Shown piece after piece: positions 25,601 through 39,779 of a stretch of DNA of 64,000 nucleotides. How positions within the stretch are numbered: the stretch's first letter is position 1; every line of letters starts with the position of its first letter. The stretch comes from Coturnix japonica. Lineage: Eukaryota; Chordata; Aves; Galliformes; Phasianidae. The DNA lies in assembly GCF_001577835.2 (NCBI RefSeq), contig NC_029521.1, positions 12,460,000 through 12,523,999 of the forward strand. The letters run 5' to 3'. The position numbers were made by a program, and so were the translations under genes. The notes under the pieces are model-generated. The model was not told where the DNA came from and made no database searches. It saw only the letters and a program-made list of their open reading frames with translations.

Positions 25601-28600
25601 TCCCCAGGCAAACCCTTCACTCAGAAGGAAAGTGTACTTACCTGCAATCATACTGTTACATTATTTACAGGTTTTGCTTTTTATGCTCAAAGTACTGCAA
25701 TAGTCTTGGCCATAAACCACTCCCAGTGTGCAGCCCCAAACCTGAAGGCACCTCTACAGCAATAGCAATTACATTTGATTTTTGAGGGACCATTTTTGAG
25801 GGACCAAGTTTTCTTTTTCAGTATTTGCTGCAAGGGCAACACTTCAACACTTTTCTCCCCAAACATATACCTTCTCCTCAAGTTGCCTCTCTTTCTAGGG
25901 CCCTGTTGGCAGCCCAGGGCAAGCACAGCAGGTGACACAGAGCCATGTTGTGCAGCTGCTGCAACCTGAGCCGCTGCCCAAAGGTCCTGGACTTCGAGGA
26001 AGCAGCAGACACAGAACTGACATGTTCTCTGGCTCCCAGAGGGTAAGTGCCACTGCTTTGGCAAGGCAGGTGAGCCTGGGGTGGGGACTGCTGTGGGACC
26101 TCAGTTTTTCTTCATTCCTGTGGGGTTTACGTTTTCACCCAGTTAGAAGATATTAGAATACCAGCATTGACCTGCTGCGTGATCTACTCTCTGTCCATGG
26201 CAGAATTTTCATCTTTTACAGAAACATGACTGTGGGTATGTATGGTCACACTCTGGCTAGTTGCTGGTTGCTCAGTGCCACTGACAATGCAACAGAACAC
26301 TCCGTCATTGCAGTGAATGTAGTTGGTCTAAATCATCTCCCAGGAGTAACTGTGCATACTTCATTCCGACACTGAAGAAGTGGGATGAGATTTCTGATGT
26401 GATTGCAGCTCTGAGATGCTATACTTCACTGTATTTCTGAACAGAATCGTAGGGAAAGTCTCTACAGGGAGCCCCTTGGGAGCAAACAAATCCCAAGTGT
26501 CTTATGCAGGAGAGCAGAGATCAGAAAAAAACAGAATGCAGGAAGCCAGAGGGATGAAAGAGGGCTAACACAAAGCGTGACAGGAACAAAGGCAAAGGTG
26601 TCTGCTGAGAATGAAGAAATCTGGGGTCATTGCAGATTTACATGCAGCAATTAATTTCCTTAATTTGAATAATGATATTGACCTCTTTTGTAAAACCCAA
26701 CAGAAGGTGAAGGCTGAAAAAAAGATGTCTTTCTTTACAGCCATTACATAACTACAACTTTTTCAATGTCACATTGAAACACTTGTGTACCTGGGCATAA
26801 ACACTAACAGAGCATGTAATAGAAAGACAGACAAGGTATTGCTCAAAAATCTATACAGACAGAAATCCTCCACATTCAGAGGTGGCAGAATAGCTACAGT
26901 AAATGCAGCCAAATCACCAGGAAAAATCAGGTACTATTTGAAATGAAACTGAGCAGCTTCTCAGCTGTTCCCTTTCTGTCTGGAAGGAAAATGTGTCTCG
27001 GCTTACTTATTTCATACTCTGAGAACAGTCAGCATAATTTTACAGTCAGGCATTTCAAGATTTTCTCCCATGCTGTGGCTCAGAGAGAAAAGTTTGGCAT
27101 CATTTGCAAATGATGGAGGGGCAGGGAGAAACATGGATTTCTGTATAAATTTCAAAACTAGCCCAGGCTTTATGCATTTAGCTAAGGAAATATCAAAAAC
27201 TGTTTTAACAATCACAGATTTATTGTCTGCGTGACCTGGGCATTAAAGTAGGACATACGGAGAGAAATAACATAGGGTTCAGTGCTCACGAGGAGTGACC
27301 ATAAGGAAAGAACCTTTTCAGAGAAAGAAGAAGTGATCCATTGCTCCTTTTTTATCACACAGAATTAAGTTTTCTAGAAGGACGGGTTTAGACCAAAGAG
27401 GAAATTCTCCAGGCTTCCACAACACTCAAGTGATTCAAGGAGAAAACAGAGTTTTAGGAAACAGAATATAATAAAGAACTACAAAATAAAGCATGTATGG
27501 CTGATACTAATCTTTTAGTATTTATTTTAAAAGCGTATAGATAGTTAGTATGTCTTTGGAGAGATGCTTAGTTAATACTGTTTAGAAGTAAGAATTCTAT
27601 TAGGTAGAAGTGCCTCGTTTGTTAAATCTACTTAACAGCATCTAATTATGCTGTGTTAAATGTTATTCTCCCAATATGCAGTGTGTAGCTGAAGGAATTG
27701 GCTGAAATACTGCTTCACCCATAACAAATGAATTCTTTCTGTTCCTTCCTTCCTTCCACTTCGCTTAACCAGAGAATGAAGGAGTGTGCAAACATGACGT
27801 CCTGGATAAAGTTCCTGGATTCAGCAGAAGTCCCCATTGGAGACCAACACCCACTGTATAAATCATCATTAGAACCAGAATGATTTTTTCCTTTCCTAAT
27901 GTAATATACAGGTGACATTTTATTATTTTTGTTTGTATTTTAGGAAATTGAGGAGTTTCAGAATCGCCTCTGCAAGTCACAGGAAATTTTCCTGTTTAAG
28001 AAATAGCCCCATGGATAAGGTTGGATGTTCTTGTTTATTCTGTGTTCTTGTTTTCACATCTTTATGACATTGTGAAAGCTTTGTTTATAAAGAATTTTGG
28101 AAAAAAAAAAAAAGCAACATTAAATGCCAAATATTAAATTAATGCTAAACTGCTTTAAATTATCCCACTCCCAGATGTGGAAAGGCTAAATAAAATTTCT
28201 CATATTTTACCTCAACACTTCCATTTTTCTTGCAAGTAGGCTTGGAGATTCAGCCAACTCAGTATAACTACAGTTACAGGCTATCTGTATTTCCCCTGGT
28301 GATAGGGATAACATGTACAGCTTTTTATGAATGAAGTAGTAATTAGAATAACCTAGATATACGCGTACAAGTGGGGTATATAAATTCCTCCAGAGTTGAA
28401 AAAAAAAGAGATTATGCTGTACAAGATCACAAATAATAGCAGTAGCAGGGATGTAACCATATGGGAGGTCTCAGGGTTGGTGCTCACAGCCCTGTGTTTC
28501 TGGTGCCTAAAAATACATATTTCCATACATTGAATTCATCTACCAAGATAAGACGTTGGTAGGAGAAAGTTGAAATGAGACCATAGGATAATCATAAAAG

Positions 28601-30299
28601 ATGTATTATATGCTACACCATAAAAGAAATGAACGAATCACAAAGACAGCTATTGTAAGCTGCTTACATGCAGCTCTGTTCTGCTGGGCTCAAATCCAGC
28701 ATCCAGCAGCAGCCTGACCTGCCTCAGCCCAATAACACCATCATTCAGGCCTATGCCATCACAGAAAGGTCACCCAGAAGCAGTGAAGTGAATCACCTAC
28801 ATAAAACAGAAATCTTAAAAATTAGCAGAACTGCAGTTTCAGCCTGTATATTCACCCAGGCCGACTGAGTCAGTGACACACAGGCCTCTGCGCCTCTTAC
28901 ACCAATCAGCACACAACCTCCCCTCTCCATACATCTATGACTAGCACTGCCAGCAGCTCTAAAGATTTCTGTGAGCTTGCTGAGTACATGGGACCAAGAA
29001 CAATTGAGCACATGTTGCTTTTTTTCCCCCTCTCTCTCTTTTTACTCAGCTGTTCATTGCAGGCACAAGCACACAGATTTAGCAGAAGCACATTCATTTC
29101 TTTGACCGCAATGCTGAATTCTTACAGCTCAGGGAATTTATATGTCAGCAACTATGATCTGAGGATATCAAAACTGTTTTAAGTAAGCTGTCTGAGAAGC
29201 CAGATGCTGTATATCTGTCTGATTAATCCATTGCAATCTTTGCAATGCCTAGGACTACTACTTTGCTTTCATTTCACGGGAGGATGAATGTGCTTTGAAA
29301 CCTTGAGGGCAGGATAGAGACATCCAGGAGACAAATGCAATGCACTGTGATCTTAAATGCACAAGCGGGCTCCTGGATGGGTGCTGGCACTCCAGCTGCT
29401 GTCCTGAGCTGCTGCCCAGCTGCTCCCTTTTAATAACTTCTGGCAGAAAAAAAAAGGCCTTCAAAAGGTCTTTCACCCTTGGCCTGTACTCGAGCATCAA
29501 AAGGATGATGTAGCACATAGAGCTTATGCCAAAAGGGATCTTTAGCCCAGCCTGAGCTTCTTGCCATGAGATTCCCCATAACCCCTCCTAGAAGGCTCAG
29601 CAGCCGTTGGCCACAGAACAGCTTGGGTTCCTGCAGCTAAATGGGGCGTTGGTGCTCAGTGACCCTGCCTGTGTTTGCACCAAGCTGACAAGTTTGTTCC
29701 TGCCTAGCAGAGCTGTCAAGGCAAAATCACAGGGTGATGAAGGGGTAATGCGGCACAAGCTTTTTAAAACATCTGTGGTTGAGGGAAAAGATGAAAAAGG
29801 AATCAAGAAAAGATGGGTGTGAATACAAGTCATCTTCTTCTCTTCCTTCTTGCTCTTCAATCCCTATTTTAGGGCATGTTTCGTGTACAGAAACTCTTAG
29901 ACAAAATAAATTTATCTTAGTGACTTAAAAAGGAGAACATTTCAAGAACGCTAGATTTTATTATAAATCTAGATTAAATGTTTAAGAAAGCACACTCAGT
30001 TAAGGAATCCAAGTGACCTTTATTCTGCTTCTAGTAAGTAAGTGCCCTCAGAAATCCCACTGAGGTTACTCCCCTGTCAGCATGCTCTTCTTACAAGGGC
30101 TAAGGAAACCGTTCTAAGTCAGCACCCTTCTTGGCTGTCCCAGAAGAAACAGCTCTGCTGTGGGACTTGCACTTTGAGATAGCAGGGGTCTGCAGCCCAC
30201 TGTCCCCAGGTCCAAATGGGTTTTCCACATCCTTCATGCCTGGATGCTGAAACTGTGCTCTTAAGAGCTTGAACTAAGAATGAGGGACCTGTCCCTTTT
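22601..30299. other. Intergenic between VDAC2 promoter and SAMD8 3' end, left part
   Basis: Non-coding sequence with no recognised gene. A 130-codon minus-strand frame at 25259-25651 has a hydrophobic stretch and a donor-like GCAG|gtaagt nearby, but resembles nothing I know. A short diverged segment around 26,770-26,930 might be an old LINE remnant, without firm support. Confidence 0.45.
25778..25805. repeat. Perfect 14-bp tandem duplication
   Basis: The unit atttttgagggacc occurs twice in direct succession. It is probably a slippage duplication in intergenic DNA. Confidence 0.85.
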
Positions 30300-30545
30300 C
30301 TGAAGTAACAGCAGAAGGATAAGTAATGGCCTTAAATTACACCAGAGGAGGTTCAAGTTGGGAATTAAGAAAAATTTCTTCTCAGAAGGAGTAACAGTGC
30401 ACTGGAAGAGGCTGCCCAGGGAGGTGTTTAAGAAACATGGAGATGTATTAAGGGATGTGGTTTAGTGGGCATGGTAGGTACGGGTCGATAGTCAGACTAG
30501 ATAATCTTAGTGGTCTTTCTCAACCTTATGCTTCTATGAATATAT
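30300..30545 (+). mobile_element. CR1 LINE 3' end
   Basis: The plus strand carries the last part of CR1: aggaggttcaagttgg, aaaaatttcttctcagaagg, gaggctgcccagggaggtg, and a tail ending cttctatgaatatatga. It is short and 5'-truncated. Confidence 0.8.
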
Positions 30546-33500
30546 GATTTGGTCTTATCTAGGAGATTTCTTAAGGTTAACTCAGCAAGCTGAGTTAATT
30601 TGCTTGAAGTTCCTTAATGCATCTGGTGTGATAGCACCTCTTGAAACTGAATTAATCAGCACTGGTCAGGGCAACCCCAGGCTGGATGTGTATGTCCACA
30701 GTAAGCAGCCATCTGTGGGTTCAGACTGCTCTAATCTCACATCTGAGGCACTCAGCACTGCACCTGCTGCCAGGGGAGGTGCTGTGAGCTGCTCTGCACT
30801 ATGGAGAACTGGGCCAAGTTCTGGTTCCTTGCCTCAGGGGAAGCACTGGAGGGATTTGTGCACATAAATAGTATGTGGAAAAACAAGGGCAAATCAATAG
30901 CGATCAAATGATATAGTCTGCATCCTCACTGAAAAGCCCTAGTGAAAATGACAGGAGTTGCAAACCATATATCAACCATGCCAGCTAGCAGAATTTGACT
31001 TCAGCTTGTGTTTTTGGATGTGGCAGTAAAGCTCACATGGGACCCTGATGTGGATTTAGCTACTGGCTTACCTCTGCTGTGTAGGTACTGCTCCTGGAAG
31101 AAAATGCATTAATTCTAGCACATGATCTGCAGTTTGTTTTCAGTCAGCACACACCTGCTGCCAGCAGCACACTGCAGTAGCTGGGTTCTGGTGCCCCAGG
31201 TAGAGCCAGACCTGTATGAGCACTGTGAGAGAGGTGACAACTCCACGCCTTCCCACCCTCCAGCCCCCCATGGAAGCTTTGGTTTCAGTTATTATGACAC
31301 AGGGCTTACACAAGCAGCCTCATGAAGAGCAAACCACAGTCACCAGGCCACCTTAGTTAGACAGCCTTCTGCCTGGTCACCATCCAGCAGAGCCTGTTGC
31401 AAACCCATCTCCTTCTCTGCTGCCTCCTGCATGTTCAGTACAAGCTGCAGCAGAGCAAAACCTCGTGTAGGTATTTCCAGCCATGTGACTGCTTGCAACT
31501 GTCACATGCACAAGGAGTGTGCCCCATTGCTTTAGCCAGGGCTATTCTTAGCAGGCAGGCAAGTAACAGAGAGGCAGCGCACATACTCCAACTTCTGTTA
31601 TCCACAGATTGAGTCACTTTTTGGCACCCTCACTGAAGCACTTGGCTCACAAACTGTTTACTCCCCTCCTCAAAAATGCCAGGCGGCCATTCAGCATGGC
31701 ACAGGCTGCAGCACAGTGCCATCCCTGAGGCACTCAGTGCAGTGTTCACTGATGGGACAGCCCTGAGGCTTAGCTGATATTTTCAAGAGAAAAGTGGAGC
31801 TAGCACTGAAAAATACTGAGAAGGAAAGGAAGCTTACCTAAGTATAATTTGAACACCATGTACTTTTTAGTTTGGCCCAAGTGTGATCTAGTGCAGAAAA
31901 ACAGTTGTTGTTTTGCAGAAATCAAGCGATAATACTTTGCATGTGTGTTTACTGCCTTCTCCCCCCAACTTCTGCTCTTGTTGGCAGGTCAAGGTGCTAA
32001 GCACTTTAGGCATGTCTCTGAGTCCTCCTGGAGCACAGCCTCGCTCCTCAGCAGGAGCCGCCTCCCTTCACTGTCCTCATGCTTATCTTGGTGCACAGCA
32101 GAATGGGGGAGGATGATGCTGCTCGTCTTGCAGCTGCAGAAGCACAGAGGTGGTGATACTTGCAGAGCCCTTTTGGTTCTAACACAATTAAGAAATAAGC
32201 ATGAAGAGAAAAACAAAACAAATCAAAACATTTTTTCCCCCTCATTCAGGATATGCTGGTATTCTTTCCTAATGAAAATAGGCTTGCAAACATTCTCTTT
32301 TTCCCACTAAAATAGTTTTTAGTTACATTTTTGTTTTCCATACTTAATATCCAGCATCTTTTGGAAAGTGCCATAGGGATGTAGGAATCTTAACTTTTAT
32401 TTAAGCTCCAGAGGGTCTTTGTGACAAGGTTTGTGATGAAGCCACATGCAGTAGCACCAGTGCTGTTAACTTCCTGGCTCCTCACTGCCTCCAGCCTCAC
32501 ACCAAAGGGGCTTCTGCCAGCTCAGGCATCTCTGAACATTTTGTGGTTAATTCCCTTGAGCTGCATCCTCCACTCTCCTTCACATTACTGTTTTTTCCTT
32601 CATTTACTTAGAATCCATTCTCAGGGTTACAGTACAGACAGCAACCTTGTTGTCTGCTGCTCATCCTCTCAGTCCCCCTCTTCTTGTCAGGGCAATTGCC
32701 TCTTATTACACCCAGTGATGCAGAGATACAGATTGAACTTGGAGGAGTTCATTGCGCAGAGGAATGGGCTAAAAAAGCTAATCCCTTTTTGTATTTAAAT
32801 TGATCAACAGTTCTCTGAAAATAAACATTCCATACCTCCTTCCAAAATGGATCTTGTTTGCTGTAGCACACTGAAGCTTGAGAAAAAACATCTAAAGAAA
32901 CTAATGACATTTAGGGAAAGAACTTTTCTGGGTGGCTGGTCAATATTTTTACACTTCTCAAGTGACTGTGGTGAAGAGTCCACTGAGTTCCTATGGCAGC
33001 ATCAAACTCCAGTACAGTTTTGACAGAAACGGGAATTATTTGAATTATTTTAGTATTTGGCAGCTGCTTAGAAATCCAGATGGAACCTGTACTTTAACAG
33101 TTCATTACAGATCAGAGCAAAAAAGAAAAACCAAGAAAACAAACAAAAAAACCCACCAGAAACTACAAAACACAAAAGCAGCATCCAACCACCATTCTAT
33201 GTAGCCACAGACAAGACAGCAGCTGTAATCTTAAATTATTATATCACCTGAGGCAGTTATTTCTTCAGAAAGAGTTTGAAGTATATGCACACTACTGTAA
33301 TGAATCCACATACTGTGTAACAACTACATTTTGTTAACACTACTTCTTATCGGAGGAAAAGCTCATAACACCAATCTTATTCTCACATCTGTTCTTTAAG
33401 AAATCAATTTCAGGTAGTCCAAAAGTCAGTCATGCAAATATGCTCAGTTGTTGAGAAATACTTTGACAGCTCTATGTAAATCCAAGATTAACCATTCAAC

Positions 33501-34429
33501 ATATACTTCAAACGATGAACGGTACATCAGACAGGCACCTACACCTGTTCTGCATCAGGTGTCCTTGGGAGAGTTTTGAAAGTAAGCCTGAACAAAAACA
33601 ATCGTATCTCAGAAGGGCAATCTGAAGCTAGTGATTCCAGATTCTTTCTAAAGACAGCACAGGCCAACAAGGAAGAGGTGTTTCAGCTGATTTTTAACAC
33701 CAGACTAAAGCCTAAAGCCCACCTGCATAAATTGTGTTTTATTTCTTCTCATTACAACATCTGTTTTTCCTTTCTGGCTCTGCTTTTAGTCGCTGCACAG
33801 AGAAGTACAATCTATGGCAGAGGGAGCAGATTTTGATTCCAAGTTCACATCTCCAAGTAGTCTTGTAACATTCTGGGAAGCAGGCAGTCATGTTCTCTGG
33901 AAGTTTTCCCAATCCGTGTTTACACCACACAAGGCATAGACTTGTTTAAGGTTTCCAAAACACAACTTACTGGTTCCCAGAATGTTAGAGCAACGGATAC
34001 AGTAAGCACACTGCCACTGGTATACTGAGCCTTACTGCCTCCAGTTCCCCTTTCTCCATGCGATATTTGTTTTTTACAGAAAGGTGTACTGCCACATCCA
34101 TTTCTTTTTTTGAACCCCCTCTTGAACAACTAATAATAACACAGTGACAAAGGGTTTCTTACTAAGGACTCTCTTAATTATCAGGTTGATTGAGATTATA
34201 TAATTCTGAGGGAGATAAACAAAGAGCTTCACAGCTGCTGAGTATGTTAAAGTGCACCTGGCTGGACGCTAATGGAAGTGTTTCAGCTGGACACCAGTAG
34301 TAGTTCTACACCAGTAGAACACAGCTGTGGGAAAAAGCAAAGCTACACCCCAGACTACTCAGGTATACTTCTATGGTCACAGCACTAACAGAGATAACAA
34401 AGCCACCGTTTCACATATGAAGTAAAACA
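30546..34429. other. Intergenic between VDAC2 promoter and SAMD8 3' end, right part
   Basis: No exon or transposon is recognised. An A-rich, C-interspersed patch lies at 33,117-33,180. Some of the rightmost part could belong to SAMD8 if it uses a polyadenylation site beyond 34,453. Confidence 0.45.
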
Positions 34430-34452
34430 AACATTTGCCATCTTTCAAATAT

Positions 34453-34458
34453 TTTATT
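34453..34458 (-). terminator. Candidate distal polyadenylation signal of SAMD8
   Basis: A canonical AATAAA on the minus strand. It is the last such signal before the sequence loses the uniform AT-rich character of the SAMD8 downstream region. Assignment to SAMD8 is inferred. Confidence 0.4.
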
Positions 34459-35919
34459 TTAGTACTTTTAAATATGTTTTAATACAACAAAGATATAAAA
34501 CAATATATTAATTCAATCTGAGTTTATAATCAAACAATATTTACTTATTTACAGTACTTGCTTCAAACTTCACTGGCATACCTTCCAGCCATTACATAAT
34601 ACTATTTTCTCCATGATAGGCAAATTGAAGTAACTGCTCAGTGTGAAAACTCATTTTCCTATATCCATATTATGTTAAGGAACACGCACGATGCAGTTTG
34701 TGCTTACTCACATGTGACAAATGTTTCATATTTGACAAAACCAAACTCAAAGAGACAGCAATACCAAGTCACGTATTGTCTTAAACTACATAATCACTGG
34801 GCTAACACATCAAGTTATTGTCCTCCACATTCATCATCTGACGTTCTTATACACCTATTACAAACTGGCTTTAAAAACATGCATGTGACTGAATTATGTA
34901 CATAATGCTCACTGCACCTTTCTCAAGATACAAACAGTAAGTATCCAGGAAAATGCTATAAGCAAAGTTCAGAGTTCACAACAGTATAGTGCTTGAAGGG
35001 CTTTGAGGGTTTTTTGGATGCTTTTCTCAATACAACAAGCAAGACATCTGCACAATCACTTCAAAGGCCGTTTTTCCATTCCCCCCCATCAAACACAGTT
35101 TCAATTAAAAAAAGTGATGATGTCAAAGACGCATCAGAAAGAGTGAAGTCTACTAATCATCAGTGGTCTAACGATTAATCCTTGTTTCATAGTCTATATG
35201 CGCAAAATAATTCAGAGGACAAGCTGGCTCACTGCTAGGAGTTGTGCTGAATTGACTTCCTATTTAAAGATTTTGGCGTCCTCCATAGTTGCAGGTCAAG
35301 TTTTTTTTTTTTATAAAGGAATCCCAGATTACTAAAAAAGTAAAATCAAAAAGCCACAGAAATAATCCAAATGCAAATTCCAGCAAATTCCAGCAAATTC
35401 CACAGCTTTACACTATAAACTACATGAACTGGACAGATGAAATACTATTTGTCACTTATTATTGACTCCATATCAAAAAAAACAAACTACTTTCTCTTTT
35501 TTCCTCCAAGACATCTTCTATTTCTTCAACTGGATGCTTAATGATTACATCTCAGCTCCACAAGAGTTTTGATGCTTGAAAACCTCAGTGGACTTTAGTA
35601 GACCAAAAACCTAGCTAAATGGTAATGGATAAGTGGAGCACCTAAGTGTGCAAGTGTTGCATTAAAAAACGATAATAATAATAAATTAACACCAAGGAGA
35701 TGCTAATTGCTGCAAAACACTTCTTTTGATGCCTGAGTTCTACCCTTCCATCTTTTCTTTAAATATTTTCCTTTAAACATTTTCTTTGGTACTACATGAG
35801 AAACTACACAAAGTGTCCTCATACAGAAAATGAGATCATAGGAAACTGCACTTCAGCACTCGTTGGAGGATTCCAAGTATTTCTTTATAGCATTTAACGT
35901 GTTTTTCTCTTCTGAATAT

Positions 35920-35933
35920 TTTATTCTTTTATT
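35920..35933 (-). terminator. Candidate proximal polyadenylation signals of SAMD8
   Basis: Two AATAAA hexamers on the minus strand lie 8 nt apart. They would define a shorter SAMD8 transcript with a 3' UTR of about 3.6 kb. Confidence 0.35.
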
Positions 35934-38900
35934 TTTTAAAAAATGTTGTTCTCTCTTAAGACAGTTAAGATTGGTTGGAAACTCTACTGGAATGTTTTCT
36001 TTGATGGCAGATAAGGAAAAAAAAAAAAAAAGGAAAAACTAAAAAAGAAGGTGACATTACCTACTCCCATCACTTTATCATACACAGGATGTGATTGACC
36101 TAATCCATGGAAACACTTAAACTAAACTGATAACCCTCACTAAAATCAGAATATTTAGTGACTTGCTCACACATTTAATCCTACCATTTGCTTCACCACG
36201 AGCAGTATACTTACAGGATCCAATTCCTGCTAGTCTTGAGCATTTGAAAACTTCAGCTACATGTCCTAGCTACATTTCCATACCAAAGCTCTGCATTAGT
36301 GTATTAGTGTTATCTTGTTTGCCAAAGGACATAAAACAATTAACACATACATAAGTTTTTAATATTGTTATTCAAGAACACCTGAAGTCCAGGAAGGGCA
36401 TTCTTAGAAGCTATGTCATAAGGTACATGGAAGATGAGTGAATGGCTGTGCCTATCACCTTCAGGTCTGTGTACACATATACTTATTTTCAGACATTACC
36501 CACACATATAACACCAAAGCGGTAACAAGGAAGATCTTAAGACTATTTCCAAGTTCCAAGTATTATTAGATTTCCAAAGCTGCTAGAAAAAAGAAGCAAG
36601 GGAGTATTCCCACAGACAACAGAAGATGACTTGGCACATAAGGGATGCAGCCAGCTGAAAGAGCAAAGAGACTGGTGCACCAATGCAAGGGAGGACAGAC
36701 AGCCCTCAACATATTTAGCATTAAATCCAAGTCTCAGTGATGCTCTGCTGCATTTCCTCAAAAAGGCTTCTCAGCAGCAGAGAAGCAGCAAAACTCTTCT
36801 AAAACACTGACTGCAAAAAAAGAGGTACAGAATTTTAAGCCTGTCAGTCATTTGCAACTTGTTTCCACCTCATTAACAATAAAGCTTTCATTACCAGTTC
36901 TTTAGATTGACTGTGATCTTATAATGCATGAAATCAGAATTTGTGTCGTCTATCAATTTCAAGCTTTTCTCTTCTGTGTTTACAGATAGACTAAATCAAC
37001 TTCTAAAATAGAAGAGCACAGTTACCCAGGCAGTGTTTCAATGCACTTCAGTTCTCACCAAATCAACCTCTACTTATTACTGATCTCAGATATTTAGCAG
37101 CAAGCAAAACAGCTTGAACAGAAGAACAAGCTTCCTTTAAAGAACACTGATAGGCAACGTTGATTTAAAACATGGATTTACTTAAAAGAATCTGAAAAAT
37201 TAAATTAGAACAAAAAGAGAAGCCTTATGTTTCAAAGAATGCAAACTTCATTTTAAAAAGCATTGAAATGATAGCTGTACTTTATGTAAACATTGTTACA
37301 CGGGGCTGCACTTGAAAATTCTCCTGCGTGCCTAAATTGCAGAATATTTTTTTCAGCCTAGACACAGCTGTGCCAGCTAGCACTGACATGTTTCTTGTCA
37401 GAATCAATGGCTTTGCAAATCTAATAGCACACACCTCCACACATCAGGATTCAGAATACAACCCTGCACATCCTGAGAACAGATCCTTTCCTAGAGTTTA
37501 AAAAAAAAACAGCATTCATAAGCACACGTGTATTGCAAAGATAAATTTAAGTTAACAAAAAGAGCTCTTTGATTATAAAGTCTCAAAAGGAATGTTCAAA
37601 TTGCCATTCTCAAATCAGAAAGGTAAGGACAGCAAGTGAATAGTCTAAGTCTTTCTTCCCCTTAAGTGCAAACATATTTCACCAATCTGGATGGCAAGAG
37701 CCGCTAGGCTACGGCACACTGAACAATACAGTATTCTTGAATTTTTACTAAAAATTGGAATGTTACAAATATAAAGTCTGCAGAATAGCATGATGTATGT
37801 GTACTCAGCACAGGTGGCAGAGATACTTTAAGATGTATAGTTTCTCTGTGAAATAGGAGCTAAATTATTTTACAAAAGTAATACATCACAAAGAGTGCGT
37901 GATGGTCAAGATGGTGTAATCCAGGCTTATGAAAGAGATACACTGCAGAGGAGTGCAAGATTCCAAAAAGGATTCTTCTCTATGCAGACATAATGGTCAT
38001 TAAGACAGTTTGAACTAAGCCAGAACTAATTCATGCTACTTTCCAAGGTTGACTTAGGTCATGACATACCACCTATTCTGAAACTGCAACAACAGATTAA
38101 AACGGCTCCATCACTTTTATGCTTGCACCTTTTACCTATCAGCTTTCATTGAGAATAAATGTGTTTCAAGCCTCTACAGACAATGTTAGTGTTGCCCACT
38201 TACAAACCACTGCGTAAGAGATCACCACGTAATCCTTGCTTTCACATTATGGAGCATGCTATTTTCTAAACAACTGAAACTCAACTGCTTATGGTAATTC
38301 TATCTTTCAGAGTACCAAATGAGCAACTTAATTAAGAACTAGTCTCTTTCACGTATGTTAGAAGAACATATACACTGTATGCCTATATACATATATATAA
38401 AGTATGGTGTTTGCATATCCGGAGATATTCACCATATTGTTGACACCAGAACGCTACAATGCACATCAATATGAGCACTACTTCCAAAACTCACTATTAT
38501 TACTCCTCTTGAAACAGTTACTACATGCATTTTCCCCATCCATTTATGGGACAGTAAGATATGTGGAACTGTTCTGTTCTTCCAATGTTAAAGAGCTGTT
38601 CCTAAAAAGCATGCACTGGTCTGAGTATAAAAAGCAATGAAAACCACACAGAAAAGTTATGCTGTGGCTTTAAACATGCTAGAGCTAAATCAACTCTGCT
38701 TTCAGTGGCTGTAGCTATTACTTTAACTAATTTATTTAAAACAAAAAGGAAGACTTCCCAGTGCTAGAATAACTATACAGATGACCGATAGACTAGACTA
38801 AGTAAGCTCTCATTAAAAAAAACAAAACCAAACCAGACAGCATCACTGCGTAGCCACAAGGCAGACTTTGAATTTTGGCAATCTGTATGCAGACCATTTA

Positions 38901-39474
38901 TATTGTCAGTTACACCTTAAGACTCGTTATTAAATAACAACAGTTAAGAGACCCTTTTTAGCATGAACTATATTGCTTTCCTCATTATGACACAGTACTC
39001 CTCAACCTTTAAGTACACACAGTTTGTTTTAATTATTAGATTTATGACTGTTTTAAAACAAAGTCATCATAAAGTCCTAAATTTTTAGTCAGTATACAGA
39101 AAAGATGTCACGTCAGGGAGTGGAGATTAACAGAGCCTGTAAGGGGTATATCGTATTCAGCACAAGCACACATTTGAGGTTAAAGTTACTTAAACATTCA
39201 CACAGAACCTTACTAAGAGTAACAGTATTCTGGTTCATATTCACGACTTGCTAACTGCCTCTCTATCAGACCCTGCATTGTTTTCTCTTAAAGCAACAAC
39301 AGAACACATCCCTGTGAAGCGTGGCAACCCCATTCTATGGCTAAGAATCTAAGAAACAAGACAAGGAGGCAGTGGCCACGGAATGAAAAGACAGTACTTC
39401 ATAACCCCTCCAGCTAGCCTTGTAGGGTCTTAGTCATAACACTTCATAAAAATCTGAACTGACCCACACACTAT

Positions 39475-39779
39475 TCAGCCAATCAGTCTTTTCATTATTG
39501 TAGGTTTTGAAAATGGCCAGCAGTACTCATTGGGAACAGTACCATTAACGTTGCATTCAAAAAAAGAAAACATTGGAAACCAGATCCTTGCTCTCCTACT
39601 CTGTTGATATGCTCTAGTATTGGCCAACGTGTGGTAATACAGAAAGAGTCTTGTAGTGATGTAAAAGGCAATGAAGACGTCTATAGAATAATGTTCGTGT
39701 GCAGCCAAAATGAAGAAGATTCCAAAGAGGTTGAGGACCCAAGACAAGGTGTGCAAGAAGTTCCAGCTCCTTGGTGTAT
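39475..39779 (-). CDS. SAMD8: SAMD8 last coding exon, residues 315-415 and stop, catalytic His344/Asp348
   Basis: This exon encodes [20 protein letters not shown] and then [19 protein letters not shown], with the second and third catalytic residues. The cytosolic tail ends [10 protein letters not shown]. The TGA stop is at 39477-39475. Confidence 0.97.

Larger units (their letters stand above)
34430..39474 (-). other. SAMD8: SAMD8 long 3' UTR (inferred)
   Basis: About 5 kb of AT-rich sequence follows the SAMD8 stop, with no other gene and no recognised transposon. Minus-strand AATAAA signals occur at 38736-38731, 35933-35928, 35925-35920 and 34458-34453. The pair near 35,925 would give a 3' UTR of about 3.6 kb and the last one about 5 kb. 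A 10-bp repeat unit (gcaaattcca) occurs three times near 35,373-35,402. The true end cannot be read from sequence. Confidence 0.5.
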
